Positions 33,909 through 49,500 of a stretch of 64,000 bases of DNA are shown here, in pieces. A program made the position numbers and the translations under genes. Position 1 is the first letter of the stretch; the number at the start of each line of letters is the position of its first letter. The notes beneath the pieces were generated by a model that saw only the letters and a program-made list of their open reading frames with translations, had not been told where the DNA came from and ran no database searches. The DNA is from Anaspis maculata (Eukaryota > Arthropoda > Insecta > Coleoptera > Scraptiidae): contig OX421968.1 of NCBI GenBank assembly GCA_949128115.1, forward strand, positions 51,539,423 through 51,603,422, given 5' to 3'.

Positions 33909-36900
33909 TTGCGTGACGACGTCACGCGCAAGTGTCAATAACTTGGGAATGGAGCATAGAAGAGGAGAACTGATGGGTGTTTTTGATTGCTATTAACATG
34001 TACAACAATTTGATACCGTTTTCGAATCGATCGGACAAAGTCGAGGTTTTCCACTAAATTTTTTGCAAGGCTATAGCAAGGCAATATTTTGAAACTTGAA
34101 ATTTTCGATTTTATGCGATGGGCGGGTTGTATCATCATTCCTTAAAAATTACGCAACTACCAAAATGTCCTCGCGTGACGACGTCACGCGCAAGTGTCAA
34201 TAACTTGGGAATGGAGCATAGAAGAGGAGAACTGATGGGTGTTTTTGATTGCTATTAACATGTACAACAATTTGATACCGTTTTCGAATCGATCGGACAA
34301 AGTCGAGGTTTTCCACTAAATTTTTTGAAAGGCTATAGCAAGGCAATATTTTGAAATTTGAAATTTTCGATTTTATGCGATGGGCGGGTTGTATCATCAT
34401 TGCTTTAAAATTACGTGACTACCAAAATGTCCTTGCGTGACGACGTCACGCGCAAGTGTCAATAACTTGGGAATGGAGCATAGAAGAGGACAACTGATGG
34501 GTGTTTTTGATTGCTATTAACATGTACAACAATTTGATACCGTTTTCGAATCGATCGGACAAAGTCGAGGTTTTCCACTAAATTTTTTGCAAGGCTATAG
34601 CAAGGCAATATTTTGAAATTTGAAATTTTCGATTTTATGCGATGGGCGGGTTGTATCATCATTGCTTTGAAATAACGTGACTACCAAAATGTCCTTGCGT
34701 GACGACGTCACGCGCAAGTGTCAATAACTTGGGAATGGAGCATAGAAGAGGAGAACTGATGGGTGTTTTTGATTGCTATTAACATGTACAACAATTTGAT
34801 ACCGTTTTCGAATCGATCGGACAAAGTCGAGGTTTTCCACTAAATTTTTTGCAAGGCTATAGCAAGGCAATATTTTGAAATTTGAAATTTTCGATTTTAT
34901 GCCATGGGCGGGTTGTATCATCATTCCTTAAAAATTACGCAACTACCAAAATGTCCTCGCGTGACGACGTCACGCGCAAGTGTCAATAACTTGGGAATGG
35001 AGCATAGAAGAGGAGAACTGATGGGTGTTTTTGATTGCTATTAACATGTACAACAATTTGATACCGTTTTCGAATCGATCGGACAAAGTCGAGGTTTTCC
35101 ACTAAATTTTTTGCAAGGCTATAGCAAGGCAATATTTTGAAATTTGAAATTTTCGATTTTATGCCATGGGCGGGTTGTATCATCATTCCTTAAAAATTAC
35201 GCAACTACCAAAATGTCCTCGCGTGACGACGTCACGCGCAAGTGTCAATAACTTGGGAATGGAGCATAGAAGAGGAGAACTGATGGGTGCTTTTGATTGC
35301 TATTAACATGTACAACAGTTTGATACCGTTTTCGAATCGATCGGACAAAGTCGAGGTTTTCCACTAAATTTTTTTGCAAGGCTATAGCAAGGCAATATTT
35401 TGAAATTTGAAATTTTCGATTTTATGCGATGGGCGGGTTGTATCATCATTCCTTAAAAATTACGCAACTACCAAAATGTCCTCGCGTGACGACGTCACGC
35501 GCAAGTGTCAATAACTTGGGAATGGAGCATAGAAGAGGACAACTGATGGGTGCTTTTGATTGCTATTAACATGTACAACAGTTTGATACCGTTTTCGAAT
35601 CGATCGGACAAAGTCGAGGTTTTCCACTAAATTTTTTTGCAAGGCTATAGCAAGGCAATATTTTGAAATTTGAAATTTTCGATTTTATGCGATGGGCGGG
35701 TTGTATCATCATTGCTTTAAAATTACGTGACTACCAAAATGTCCTTGCGTGACGACGTCACGCGCAAGTGTCAATAACTTGGGAATGGAGCATAGAAGAG
35801 GACAACTGATGGGTGTTTTTGATTGCTATTAACATGTACAACAATTTGATACCGTTTTCGAATCGATCGGACAAAGTCGAGGTTTTCCACTAAATTTTTT
35901 GCAAGGCTATAGCAAGGCAATATTTTGAAATTTGAAATTTTCGATTTTATGCGATGGGCGGGTTGTATCATCATTGCTTTGAAATAACGTGACTACCAAA
36001 ATGTCCTTGCGTGACGACGTCACGCGCAAGTGTCAATAACTTGGGAATGGAGCATAGAAGAGGAGAACTGATGGGTGTTTTTGATTGCTATTAACATGTA
36101 CAACAATTTGATACCGTTTTCGAATCGATCGGACAAAGTCGAGGTTTTCCACTAAATTTTTTGCAAGGCTATAGCAAGGCAATATTTTGAAATTTGAAAT
36201 TTTCGATTTTATGCCATGGGCGGGTTGTATCATCATTCCTTAAAAATTACGCAACTACCAAAATGTCCTCGCGTGACGACGTCACGCGCAAGTGTCAATA
36301 ACTTGGGAATGGAGCATAGAAGAGGAGAACTGATGGGTGTTTTTGATTGCTATTAACATGTACAACAATTTGATACCGTTTTCGAATCGATCGGACAAAG
36401 TCGAGGTTTTCCACTAAATTTTTTGCAAGGCTATAGCAAGGCAATATTTTGAAATTTGAAATTTTCGATTTTATGCCATGGGCGGGTTGTATCATCATTC
36501 CTTAAAAATTACGCAACTACCAAAATGTCCTCGCGTGACGACGTCACGCGCAAGTGTCAATAACTTGGGAATGGAGCATAGAAGAGGAGAACTGATGGGT
36601 GCTTTTGATTGCTATTAACATGTACAACAGTTTGATACCGTTTTCGAATCGATCGGACAAAGTCGAGGTTTTCCACTAAATTTTTTTGCAAGGCTATAGC
36701 AAGGCAATATTTTGAAATTTGAAATTTTCGATTTTATGCGATGGGCGGGTTGTATCATCATTCCTTAAAAATTACGCAACTACCAAAATGTCCTCGCGTG
36801 ACGACGTCACGCGCAAGTGTCAATAACTTGGGAATGGAGCATAGAAGAGGAGAACTGATGGGTGCTTTTGATTGCTATTAACATGTACAACAGTTTGATA

Positions 36901-39900
36901 CCGTTTTCGAATCGATCGGACAAAGTCGAGGTTTTCCACTAAATTTTTTGAAAGGCTATAGCAAGGCAATATTTTGAAATTTGAAATTTTCGATTTTATG
37001 CGATGGGCGGGTTGTATCATCATTGCTTTGAAATAACGTGACTACCAAAATGTCCTTGCGTGACGACGTCACGCGCAAGTGTCAATAACTTGGGAATGGA
37101 GCATAGAAGAGGAGAACTGATGGGTGTTTTTGATTGCTATTAACATGTACAACAATTTGATACCGTTTTCGAATCGATCGGACAAAGTCGAGGTTTTCCA
37201 CTAAATTTTTTGCAAGGCTATAGCAAGGCAATATTTTGAAATTTGAAATTTTCGATTTTATGCCATGGGCGGGTTGTATCATCATTCCTTAAAAATTACG
37301 CAACTACCAAAATGTCCTCGCGTGACGACGTCACGCGCAAGTGTCAATAACTTGGGAATGGAGCATAGAAGAGGAGAACTGATGGGTGCTTTTGATTGCT
37401 ATTAACATGTACAACAGTTTGATACCGTTTTCGAATCGATCGGACAAAGTCGAGGTTTTCCACTAAATTTTTTTGCAAGGCTATACAAGGCAATATTTTG
37501 AAATTTGAAATTTTCGATTTTATGCGATGGGCGGGTTGTATCATCATTCCTTAAAAATTACGCAACTACCAAAATGTCCTCGCGTGACGACGTCACGCGC
37601 AAGTGTCAATAACTTGGGAATGGAGCATAGAAGAGGACAACTGATGGGTGCTTTTGATTGCTATTAACATGTACAACAGTTTGATACCGTTTTCGAATCG
37701 ATCGGACAAAGTCGAGGTTTTCCACTAAATTTTTTGAAAGGCTATAGCAAGGCAATATTTTGAAATTTGAAATTTTCGATTTTATGCGATGGGCGGGTTG
37801 TATCATCATTCCTTAAAAATTACGCAACTACCAAAATGTCCTCGCGTGACGACGTCACGCGCAAGTGTCAATAACTTGGGAATGGAGCATAGAAGAGGAG
37901 AACTGATGGGTGTTTTTGATTGCTATTAACATGTACAACAATTTGATACCGTTTTCGAATCGATCGGACAAAGTCGAGGTTTTCCACTAAATTTTTGGCA
38001 AGGCTATAGCAAGGCAATATTTTGAAATTTGAAATTTTCGATTTTATGCGATGGGCGGGTTGTATCATCATTCCTTAAAAATTACGCAACTACCAAAATG
38101 TCCTCGCGTGACGACGTCACGCGCAAGTGTCAATAACTTGGGAATGGAGCATAGAAGAGGAGAACTGATGGGTGTTTTTGATTGCTATTAACATGTACAA
38201 CAATTTGATACCGTTTTCGAATCGATCGGACAAAGTCGAGGTTTTCCACTAAATTTTTGGCAAGGCTATAGCAAGGCAATATTTTGAAATTCGAAATTTT
38301 CGATTTTATGCGATGGGCGGGTTGTATCATCATTCCTCAAAAATTACGCAACTACCAAAATGTCCTTGCGTGACGACGTCACGCGCAAGTGTCAATAACT
38401 TGGGAATGGAGCATAGAAGAGGAGAACTGATGGGTGTTTTTGATTGCTATTAACATGTACAACAATTTGATACCGTTTTCGAATCGATCGGACAAAGTCG
38501 AGGTTTTCCACTAAATTTTTTGCAAGGCTATAGCAAGGCAATATTTTGAAATTTGAAATTTTCGATTTTATGCGATGGGCGGGTTGTATCATCATTCCTT
38601 AAAAATTACGCAACTACCAAAATGTCCTTGCGTGACGACGTCACGCGCAAGTGTCAATAACTTGGGAATGGAGCATAGAAGAGGAGAACTGATGGGTGCT
38701 TTTGATTGCTATTAACATGTACATCAGTTTGATACCGTTTTCGAATCGATCGGACAAAGTCGAGGTTTTCCACTAAATTTTTTGCAAGGCTATAGCAAGG
38801 CAATATTTTGAAATTTGAAATTTCCGATTTTATGCGATGGGCGGGTTGTATCATCATTGCTTTAAAATTACGTGACTACCAAAATGTCCTTGCGTGACGA
38901 CGTCACGGGCAAGTGTCAATAACTTGGGAATGGAGCATAGAAGAGGAGAACTGATGGGTGTTTTTGATTGCTATTAACATGTACAACAATTTGATACCGT
39001 TTTCGAATCGATCGGACAAAGTCGAGGTTTTCCACTAAATTTTTTGCAAGGCTATAGCAAGGCAATATTTTGAAATTTGAAATTTTCGATTTTATGCGAT
39101 GGGCGGGTTGTATCATCATTGCTTTAAAATTACGTGACTACCAAAATGTCCTTGCGTGACGACGTCACGGGCAAGTGTCAATAACTTGGGAATGGAGCAT
39201 AGAAGAGGAGAACTGATGGGTGTTTTTGATTGCTATTAACATGTACAACAATTTGATACCGTTTTCGAATCGATCGGACAAAGTCGAGGTTTTCCACTAA
39301 ATTTTTTGCAAGGCTATAAGGCAATATTTTGAAATTTGAAATTTTCGATCTTATGCGATGGGCGGGTTGTATCATCATTGCTTTAAAATTACGTGACTAC
39401 CAAAATGTCCTTGCGTGACGACGTCACGCGCAAGTGTCAATAACTTGGGAATGGAGCATAGAAGAGGACAACTGATGGGTGCTTTTGATTGCTATTAACA
39501 TGTACAACAATTTGATACCGTTTTCGAATCGATCGGACAAAGTCGAGGTTTTCCACTAAATTTTTTGCAAGGCTATAGCAAGGCAATATTTTGAAATTTG
39601 AAATTTTCGATTTTATGCGATGGGCGGGTTGTATCATCATTCCTTAAAAATTACGCAACTACCAAAATGTCCTCGCGTGACGACGTCACGCGCAAGTGTC
39701 AATAACTTGGGAATGGAGCATAGAAGAGGAGAACTGATGGGTGTTTTTGATTGCTATTAACATGTACAACAATTTGATACCGTTTTCGAATCGATCGGAC
39801 AAAGTCGAGGTTTTCCACTAAATTTTTTGCAAGGCTATAGCAAGGCAATATTTTGAAATTTGAAATTTTCGATTTTATGCGATGGGCGGGTTGTATCATC

Positions 39901-42900
39901 ATTCCTTAAAAATTACGCAACTACCAAAATGTCCTTGCGTGACGACGTCACGCGCAAGTGTCAATAACTTGGGAATGGAGCATAGAAGAGGAGAACTGAT
40001 GGGTGCTTTTGATTGCTATTAACATGTACATCAGTTTGATACCGTTTTCGAATCGATCGGACAAAGTCGAGGTTTTCCACTAAATTTTTTGCAAGGCTAT
40101 AGCAAGGCAATATTTTGAAATTTGAAATTTTCGATTTTATGCGATGGGCGGGTTGTATCATCATTGCTTTAAAATTACGTGACTACCAAAATGTCCTTGC
40201 GTGACGACGTCACGGGCAAGTGTCAATAACTTGGGAATGGAGCATAGAAGAGGAGAACTGATGGGTGTTTTTGATTGCTATTAACATGTACAACAATTTG
40301 ATACCGTTTTCGAATCGATCGGACAAAGTCGAGGTTTTCCACTAAATTTTTTGCAAGGCTATAAGGCAATATTTTGAAATTTGAAATTTTCGATCTTATG
40401 CGATGGGCGGGTTGTATCATCATTGCTTTAAAATTACGTGACTACCAAAATGTCCTTGCGTGACGACGTCACGCGCAAGTGTCAATAACTTGGGAATGGA
40501 GCATAGAAGAGGACAACTGATGGGTGCTTTTGATTGCTATTAACATGTACAACAATTTGATACCGTTTTCGAATCGATCGGACAAAGTCGAGGTTTTCCA
40601 CTAAATTTTTTGCAAGGCTATAGCAAGGCAATATTTTGAAATTTGAAATTTTCGATTTTATGCGATGGGCGGGTTGTATCATCATTCCTTAAAAATTACG
40701 CAACTACCAAAATGTCCTCGCGTGACGACGTCACGCGCAAGTGTCAATAACTTGGGAATGGAGCATAGAAGAGGAGAACTGATGGGTGTTTTTGATTGCT
40801 ATTAACATGTACAACAATTTGATACCGTTTTCGAATCGATCGGACAAAGTCGAGGTTTTCCACTAAATTTTTTGCAAGGCTATAGCAAGGCAATATTTTG
40901 AAATTTGAAATTTTCGATTTTATGCGATGGGCGGGTTGTATCATCATTGCTTTAAAATTACGTGACTACCAAAATGTCTTTGCGTGACGACGTCACGCGC
41001 AAGTGTCAATAACTTGGGAATGGAGCATAGAAGAGGAGAACTGATGGGTGCTTCTGATTGCTATTAACATGTACAACAGTTTGATACCGTTTTCGAATCG
41101 ATCGGACAAAGTCGAGGTTTTCCACTAAATTTTTTGCAAGGCTATAAGGCAATATTTTGAAATTTGAAATTTTCGATCTTATGCGATGGGCGGGTTGTAT
41201 CATCATTGCTTTAAAATTACGTGACTACCAAAATGTCCTTGCGTGACGACGTCACGCGCAAGTGTCAATAACTTGGGAATGGAGCATAGAAGAGGACAAC
41301 TGATGGGTGCTTTTGATTGCTATTAACATGTACAACAATTTGATACCGTTTTCGAATCGATCGGACAAAGTCGAGGTTTTCCACTAAATTTTTTGCAAGG
41401 CTATAGCAAGGCAATATTTTGAAATTTGAAATTTTCGATTTTATGCGATGGGCGGGTTGTATCATCATTCCTTAAAAATTACGCAACTACCAAAATGTCC
41501 TCGCGTGACGACGTCACGCGCAAGTGTCAATAACTTGGGAATGGAGCATAGAAGAGGAGAACTGATGGGTGTTTTTGATTGCTATTAACATGTACAACAA
41601 TTTGATACCGTTTTCGAATCGATCGGACAAAGTCGAGGTTTTCCACTAAATTTTTTGCAAGGCTATAGCAAGGCAATATTTTGAAATTTGAAATTTTCGA
41701 TTTTATGCGATGGGCGGGTTGTATCATCATTCCTTAAAAATTACGCAACTACCAAAATGTCCTCGCGTGACGACGTCACGCGCAAGTGTCAATAACTTGG
41801 GAATGGAGCATAGAAGAGGAGAACTGATGGGTGTTTTTGATTGCTATTAACATGTACAACAATTTGATACCGTTTTCGAATCGATCGGACAAAGTCGAGG
41901 TTTTCCACTAAATTTTTTGCAAGGCTATAGCAAGGCAATATTTTGAAATTTGAAATTTTCGATTTTATGCGATGGGCGGGTTGTATCATCATTGCTTTAA
42001 AATTACGTGACTACCAAAATGTCCTTGCGTGACGACGTCACGGGCAAGTGTCAATAACTTGGGAATGGAGCATAGAAGAGGAGAACTGATGGGTGTTTTT
42101 GATTGCTATTAACATGTACAACAATTTGATACCGTTTTCGAATCGATCGGACAAAGTCGAGGTTTTCCACTAAATTTTTTGCAAGGCTATAAGGCAATAT
42201 TTTGAAATTTGAAATTTTCGATCTTATGCGATGGGCGGGTTGTATCATCATTGCTTTAAAATTACGTGACTACCAAAATGTCCTTGCGTGACGACGTCAC
42301 GCGCAAGTGTCAATAACTTGGGAATGGAGCATAGAAGAGGACAACTGATGGGTGCTTTTGATTGCTATTAACATGTACAACAATTTGATACCGTTTTCGA
42401 ATCGATCGGACAAAGTCGAGGTTTTCCACTAAATTTTTTGCAAGGCTATAGCAAGGCAATATTTTGAAATTTGAAATTTTCGATTTTATGCGATGGGCGG
42501 GTTGTATCATCATTCCTTAAAAATTACGCAACTACCAAAATGTCCTCGCGTGACGACGTCACGCGCAAGTGTCAATAACTTGGGAATGGAGCATAGAAGA
42601 GGAGAACTGATGGGTGTTTTTGATTGCTATTAACATGTACAACAATTTGATACCGTTTTCGAATCGATCGGACAAAGTCGAGGTTTTCCACTAAATTTTT
42701 TGCAAGGCTATAGCAAGGCAATATTTTGAAATTTGAAATTTTCGATTTTATGCGATGGGCGGGTTGTATCATCATTGCTTTAAAATTACGTGACTACCAA
42801 AATGTCTTTGCGTGACGACGTCACGCGCAAGTGTCAATAACTTGGGAATGGAGCATAGAAGAGGAGAACTGATGGGTGCTTCTGATTGCTATTAACATGT

Positions 42901-43593
42901 ACAACAGTTTGATACCGTTTTCGAATCGATCGGACAAAGTCGAGGTTTTCCACTAAATTTTTTGCAAGGCTATAGCAAGGCAATATTTTGAAATTTGAAA
43001 TTTTCGATTTTATGCGATGGGCGGGTTGTATCATCCTTCCTTAAAAATTACGCAACTACCAAAATGTCCTCGCGTGACGACGTCACGCGCAAGTGTCAAT
43101 AACTTGGGAATGGAGCATAGAAGAGGAGAACTGATGGGTGTTTTTGATTGCTATTAACATGTACAACAATTTGATACCGTTTTCGAATCGATCGGACAAA
43201 GTCGAGGTTTTCCACTAAATTTTTTGCAAGGCTATAGCAAGGCAATATTTTGAAATTTGAAATTTTCGATTTTATGCGATGGGCGGGTTGTATCATCATT
43301 GCTTTAAAATTACGTGACTACCAAAATGTCTTTGCGTGACGACGTCACGCGCAAGTGTCAATAACTTGGGAATGGAGCATAGAAGAGGAGAACTGATGGG
43401 TGCTTCTGATTGCTATTAACATGTACAACAGTTTGATACCGTTTTCGAATCGATCGGACAAAGTCGAGGTTTTCCACTAAATTTTTTGCAAGGCTATAGC
43501 AAGGCAATATTTTGAAATTTGAAATTTTCGATTTTATGCGATGGGCGGGTTGTATCATCCTTCCTTAAAAATTACGCAACTACCAAAATGTCC
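33909..43593. repeat. 9,685-bp segmental block, copy 2 (37 monomers)
   Basis: Tandem partner of the preceding block. The match at offset 9,685 continues to about 43,779, where copy 1's successor has GAAACTTG (34,095) and this side has GAAATTTG. I saw no base difference between copies in the parts compared, but did not align all 9,685 positions. It is either a very recent unequal exchange or an assembly duplication. Confidence 0.85.
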
Positions 43594-46500
43594 TTGCGTG
43601 ACGACGTCACGCGCAAGTGTCAATAACTTGGGAATGGAGCATAGAAGAGGAGAACTGATGGGTGTTTTTGATTGCTATTAACATGTACAACAATTTGATA
43701 CCGTTTTCGAATCGATCGGACAAAGTCGAGGTTTTCCACTAAATTTTTTGCAAGGCTATAGCAAGGCAATATTTTGAAATTTGAAATTTTCGATTTTATG
43801 CGATGGGCGGGTTGTATCATCCTTCCTTAAAAATTACGCAACTACCAAAATGTCCTTGCGTGACGACGTCACGCGCAAGTGTCAATAACTTGGGAATGGA
43901 GCATAGAAGAGGAGAACTGATGGGTGTTTTTGATTGCTATTAACATGTACAACAATTTGATACCGTTTTCGAATCGATCGGACAAAGTCGAGGTTTTCCA
44001 CTAAATTTTTTGCAAGGCTATAGCAAGGCAATATTTTGAAATTTGAAATTTTCGATTTTATGCGATGGGCGGGTTGTATCATCATTCCTTAAAAATTACG
44101 CAACTACCAAAATGTCCTCGCGTGACGACGTCACGCGCAAGTGTCAATAACTTGGGAATGGAGCATAGAAGAGGAGAACTGATGGGTGTTTTTGATTGCT
44201 ATTAACATGTACAACAATTTGATACCGTTTTCGAATCGATCGGACAAAGTCGAGGTTTTCCACTAAATGTTTTGCAAGGCTATAGCAAGGCAATATTTTG
44301 AAATTTGAAATTTTCGATTTTATGCGATGGGCGGGTTGTATCATCATTCCTTAAAAATTACGCAACTACCAAAATGTCCTCGCGTGACGACGTCACGCGC
44401 AAGTGTCAATAACTTGGGAATGGAGCATAGAAAAAGAGAACTGATGGGTGTTTTTGATTGCTATTAACATGTACAACAATTTGATACCGTTTTCGAATCG
44501 ATCGGACAAAGTCGAGGTTTTCCACTAAATTTTTTGCAAGGCTATAGCAAGGCAATATTTTTAAATTTGAAATTTTCGATTTTATGCGATGGGCGGGTTG
44601 TATCATCATTCCTTAAAAATTACGCAACTACCAAAATGTCCTCGCGTGACGACGTCACGCGCAAGTGTCAATAACTTGGGAATGGAGCATAGAAGAAGAG
44701 AACTGATGGGTGTTTTTGATTGCTATTAACATGTACAACAATTTGATACCGTTTTCGAATCGATCGGACAAAGTCGAGGTTTTCCACTAAATTTTTTGCA
44801 AGGCCATAGCAAGGCAATATTTTGAAATTTGAAATTTTCGATTTTATGCGATGGGCGGGTTGTATCATCATTGCTTTAAAATTACGTGACTACCAAAATG
44901 TCTTTGCGTGACGACGTCACGCGCAAGTGTCAATAACTTGGGAATGGAGCATAGAAGAGGAGAACTGATGGGTGCTTCTGATTGCTATTAACATGTACAA
45001 CAGTTTGATACCGTTTTCGAATCGATCGGACAAAGTCGAGGTTTTCCACTAAATTTTTTGCAAGGCTATAAGGCAATATTTTGAAATTTGAAATTTTCGA
45101 TTTTATGCGATGGGCGGGTTGTATCATCATTGCTTTAAAATTACGTGACTACCAAAATGTCCTTGCGTGACGACGTCACGCGCAAGTGCCAATAACTTGG
45201 GAATGGAGCATAGAAGAGGACAACTGATGGGTGCTTTTGATTGCTATTAACATGTACAACAATTTGATACCGTTTTCGAATCGATCGGACAAAGTCGAGG
45301 TTTTCCACTAAATTTTTTGCAAGGCTATAGCAAGGCAATATTTTGAAATTTGAAATTTTCGATGTTATGCGATGGGCGGGTTGTATCATCATTGCTTTAA
45401 AATTGGGTGACTACCAAAATGTCTTTGCGTGACGACGTCACGCGCAAGTGTCAATAACTTGGGAATGGAGCATAGAAGAGGAGAACTGATGGGTGCTTCT
45501 GATTGCTATTAACATGTACAACAGTTTGATACCGTTTTCGAATCGATCGGACAAAGTCGAGGTTTTCCACTAAATTTTTTGCAAGGCTATAGCAAGGCAA
45601 TATTTTGAAATTTGAAATTTTCGATTTTATGCGATGGGCGGGTTGTATCATCATTGCTTTAAAATTACGTGACTACCAAAATGTCTTTGCGTGACGACGT
45701 CACGCGCAAGTGTCAATAACTTGGGAATGGAGCATAGAAGAGGAGAACTGATGGGTGCTTCTGATTGCTATTAACATGTACAACAGTTTGATACCGTTTT
45801 CGAATCGATCGGACAAAGTCGAGGTTTTCCACTAAATTTTTTGCAAGGCTATAGCAAGGCAATATTTTGAAATTTGAAATTTTCGATTTTATGCGATGGG
45901 CGGGTTGTATCATCATTCCTTAAAAATTACGCAACTACCAAAATGTCCTCGCGTGACGACGTCACGCGCAAGTGTCAATAACTTGGGAATGGAGCATAGA
46001 AGAGGAGAACTGATGGGTGTTTCTGATTGCTATTAACATGTACAACAATTTGATACCGTTTTCGAATCGATCGGACAAAGTCGAGGTTGTCCACTAAATT
46101 TTTTGCAAGGCTATAGCAAGGCAATATTTTGAAATTTGAAATTTTCGATGTTATGCGATGGGCGGGTTGTATCATCATTGCTTTAAAATTACGTGACTAC
46201 CAAAATGTCTTTGCGTGACGACGTCACGCGCAAGTGTCAATAACTTGGGAATGGAGCATAGAAGAGGAGAACTGATGGGTGCTTCTGATTGCTATTAACA
46301 TGTACAACAGTTTGATACCGTTTTCGAATCGATCGGACAAAGTCGAGGTTTTCCACTAAATTTTTTGCAAGGCTATAGCAAGGCAATATTTTGAAATTTG
46401 AAATTTTCGATTTTATGCGATGGGCGGGTTGTATCATTATTGCTTTAAAATTACGTGACTACCAAAATGTCTTTGCGTGACGACGTCACGCGCAAGTGTC

Positions 46501-49500
46501 AATAACTTGGGAATGGAGCATAGAAGAGGAGAACTGATGGGTGCTTCTGATTGCTATTAACATGTACAACAGTTTGATACCGTTTTCGAATCGATCGGAC
46601 AAAGTCGAGGTTTTCCACTAAATTTTTTGCAAGGCTATAGCAAGGCAATATTTTGAAATTTGAAATTTTCGATTTTATGCGATGGGCGGGTTGTATCATC
46701 ATTGCTTTAAAATTACGTGACTACCAAAATGTCTTTGCGTGACGACGTCACGCGCAAGTGTCAATAACTTGGGAATGGAGCATAGAAGAGGAGAACTGAT
46801 GGGTGCTTCTGATTGCTATTAACATGTACAACAGTTTGATACCGTTTTCGAATCGATCGGACAAAGTCGAGGTTTTCCACTAAATTTTTTGCAAGGCTAT
46901 AGCAAGGCAATATTTTGAAATTTGAAATTTTCGATTTTATGCGATGGGCGGGTTGTATCATCCTTCCTTAAAAATTACGCAACTACCAAAATGTCCTTGC
47001 GTGACGACGTCACGCGCAAGTGTCAATAACTTGGGAATGGAGCATAGAAGAGGAGAACTGTTGGGTGCTTTTGATTGCTATTAACATGTACAACAATTTG
47101 AATTCGTTTTCGAATCGATCGGACAAAGTCGAGGTTTTCCACTAAATTTTTTGCAAGGCTATAGCAAGGCAATATTTTGAAATTTGAAATTTTCGATTTT
47201 ATGTGATGGGCGGGTTGTATCATCATTCCTTAAAAATTACGCAACTACCAAAATGTCCTCGCGTGACGACGTCACGCGCAAGTGTCAATAACTTGGGAAT
47301 GGAGCATAGAAGAGGAGAACTGATGGGTGTTTTTGATTGCTATTAACATGTACAACAATTTGATACCGTTTTCGAATCGATCGGACAAAGTCGAGGTTTT
47401 CCACTAAATTTTTTGCAAGGCTATAGCAAGGCAATATTTTGAAATTTGAAATTTTCGATTTTATGCGATGGGCGGGTTGTATCATCATTGCTTTAAAATT
47501 ACGTGACTACCAAAATGTCCTTGCGTGACGACGTCACGCGCAAGTGTCAATAACTTGGGAATGGAGCATAGAAGAGGAGAACTGATGGGTGTTTTTGATT
47601 GCTATTAACATGTACAACAATTTGATACCGTTTTCGAATCGATCGGACAAAGTCGAGGTTTTCCACTAAATTTTTTGCAAGGCTATAGCAAGGCAATATT
47701 TTGAAATTTGAAATTTTCGATTTTATGCGATGGGCGGGTTGTATCATCATTCCTTAAAAATTACGCAACTACCAAAATGTCCTCGCGTGACGACGTCACG
47801 CGCAAGTGTCAATAACTTGGGAATGGAGCATAGAAAAAGAGAACTGATGGGTGTTTTTGATTGCTATTAACATGTACAACAATTTGATACCGTTTTCGAA
47901 TCGATCGGACAAAGTCGAGGTTTTCCACTAAATTTTTTGCAAGGCTATAGCAAGGCAATATTTTTAAATTTGAAATTTTCGATTTTATGCGATGGGCGGG
48001 TTGTATCATCATTGCTTTAAAATTACGTGACTACCAAAATGTCTTTGCGTGACGACGTCACGCGCAAGTGTCAATAACTTGGGAATGGAGCATAGAAGAG
48101 GACAACTGATGGGTGCTTTTGATTGCTATTAACATGTACAACAGTTTGATACCGTTTTCGAATCGATCGGACAAAGTCGAGGTTTTCCACTAAATTTTTT
48201 GCAAGGCTATAGCAAGGCAATATTTTGAAATTTGAAATTTTCGATTTTATGCGATGGGCGGGTTGTATCATCATTGCTTTAAAATTACGTGACTACCAAA
48301 ATGTCCTTGCGTGACGACGTCACGCGCAAGTGTCAATAACTTGGGAATGGAGCATAGAAGAGGAGAACTGATGGGTGTTTTTGATTGCTATTAACATGTA
48401 CAACAATTTGATACCGTTTTCGAATCGATCGGACAAAGTCGAGGTTTTCCACTAAATTTTTTGCAAGGCCATAGCAAGGCAATATTTTGAAATTTGAAAT
48501 TTTCGATTTTATGCGATGGGCGGGTTGTATCATCATTGCTTTAAAATTACGTGACTACCAAAATGTCTTTGCGTGACGACGTCACGCGCAAGTGTCAATA
48601 ACTTGGGAATGGAGCATAGAAGAGGAGAACTGATGGGTGCTTCTGATTGCTATTAACATGTACAACAGTTTGATACCGTTTTCGAATCGATCGGACAAAG
48701 TCGAGGTTTTCCACTAAATTTTTTGCAAGGCTATAGCAAGGCAATATTTTGAAATTTGAAATTTTCGATTTTATGCGATGGGCGGGTTGTATCATCATTG
48801 CTTTAAAATTACGTGACTACCAAAATGTCTTTGCGTGACGACGTCACGCGCAAGTGTCAATAACTTGGGAATGGAGCATAGAAGAGGAGAACTGATGGGT
48901 GCTTCTGATTGCTATTAACATGTACAACAGTTTGATACCGTTTTCGAATCGATCGGACAAAGTCGAGGTTTTCCACTAAATTTTTTGCAAGGCTATAGCA
49001 AGGCAATATTTTGAAATTTGAAATTTTCGATTTTATGCGATGGGCGGGTTGTATCATCATTGCTTTAAAATTACGTGACTACCAAAATGTCCTTGCGTGA
49101 CGACGTCACGCGCAAGTGTCAAGAACTTGGGAATGGAGCATAGAAGAGGAGAACTGATGGGTGTTTTTGATTGCTATTAACATGTACAACAATTTGATAC
49201 CGTTTTCGAATCGATCGGACAAAGTCGAGGTTTTCCACTAAATTTTTTGCAAGGCTATAGCAAGGCAATATTTTGAAATTTGAAATTTTCGATTTTATGC
49301 GATGGGCGGGTTGTATCATCATTGCTTTAAAATTACGTGACTACCAAAATGTCCTTGCGTGACGACGTCACGCGCAAGTGCCAATAACTTGGGAATGGAG
49401 CATAGAAGAGGACAACTGATGGGTGCTTTTGATTGCTATTAACATGTACAACAATTTGATACCGTTTTCGAATCGATCGGACAAAGTCGAGGTTTTCCAC

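Noticed and set aside
45141..45392. Distinct 83-codon gene
   Set aside because: It is the ordinary monomer frame whose TGA is changed to TGG; the added residues come from the palindrome region read through.
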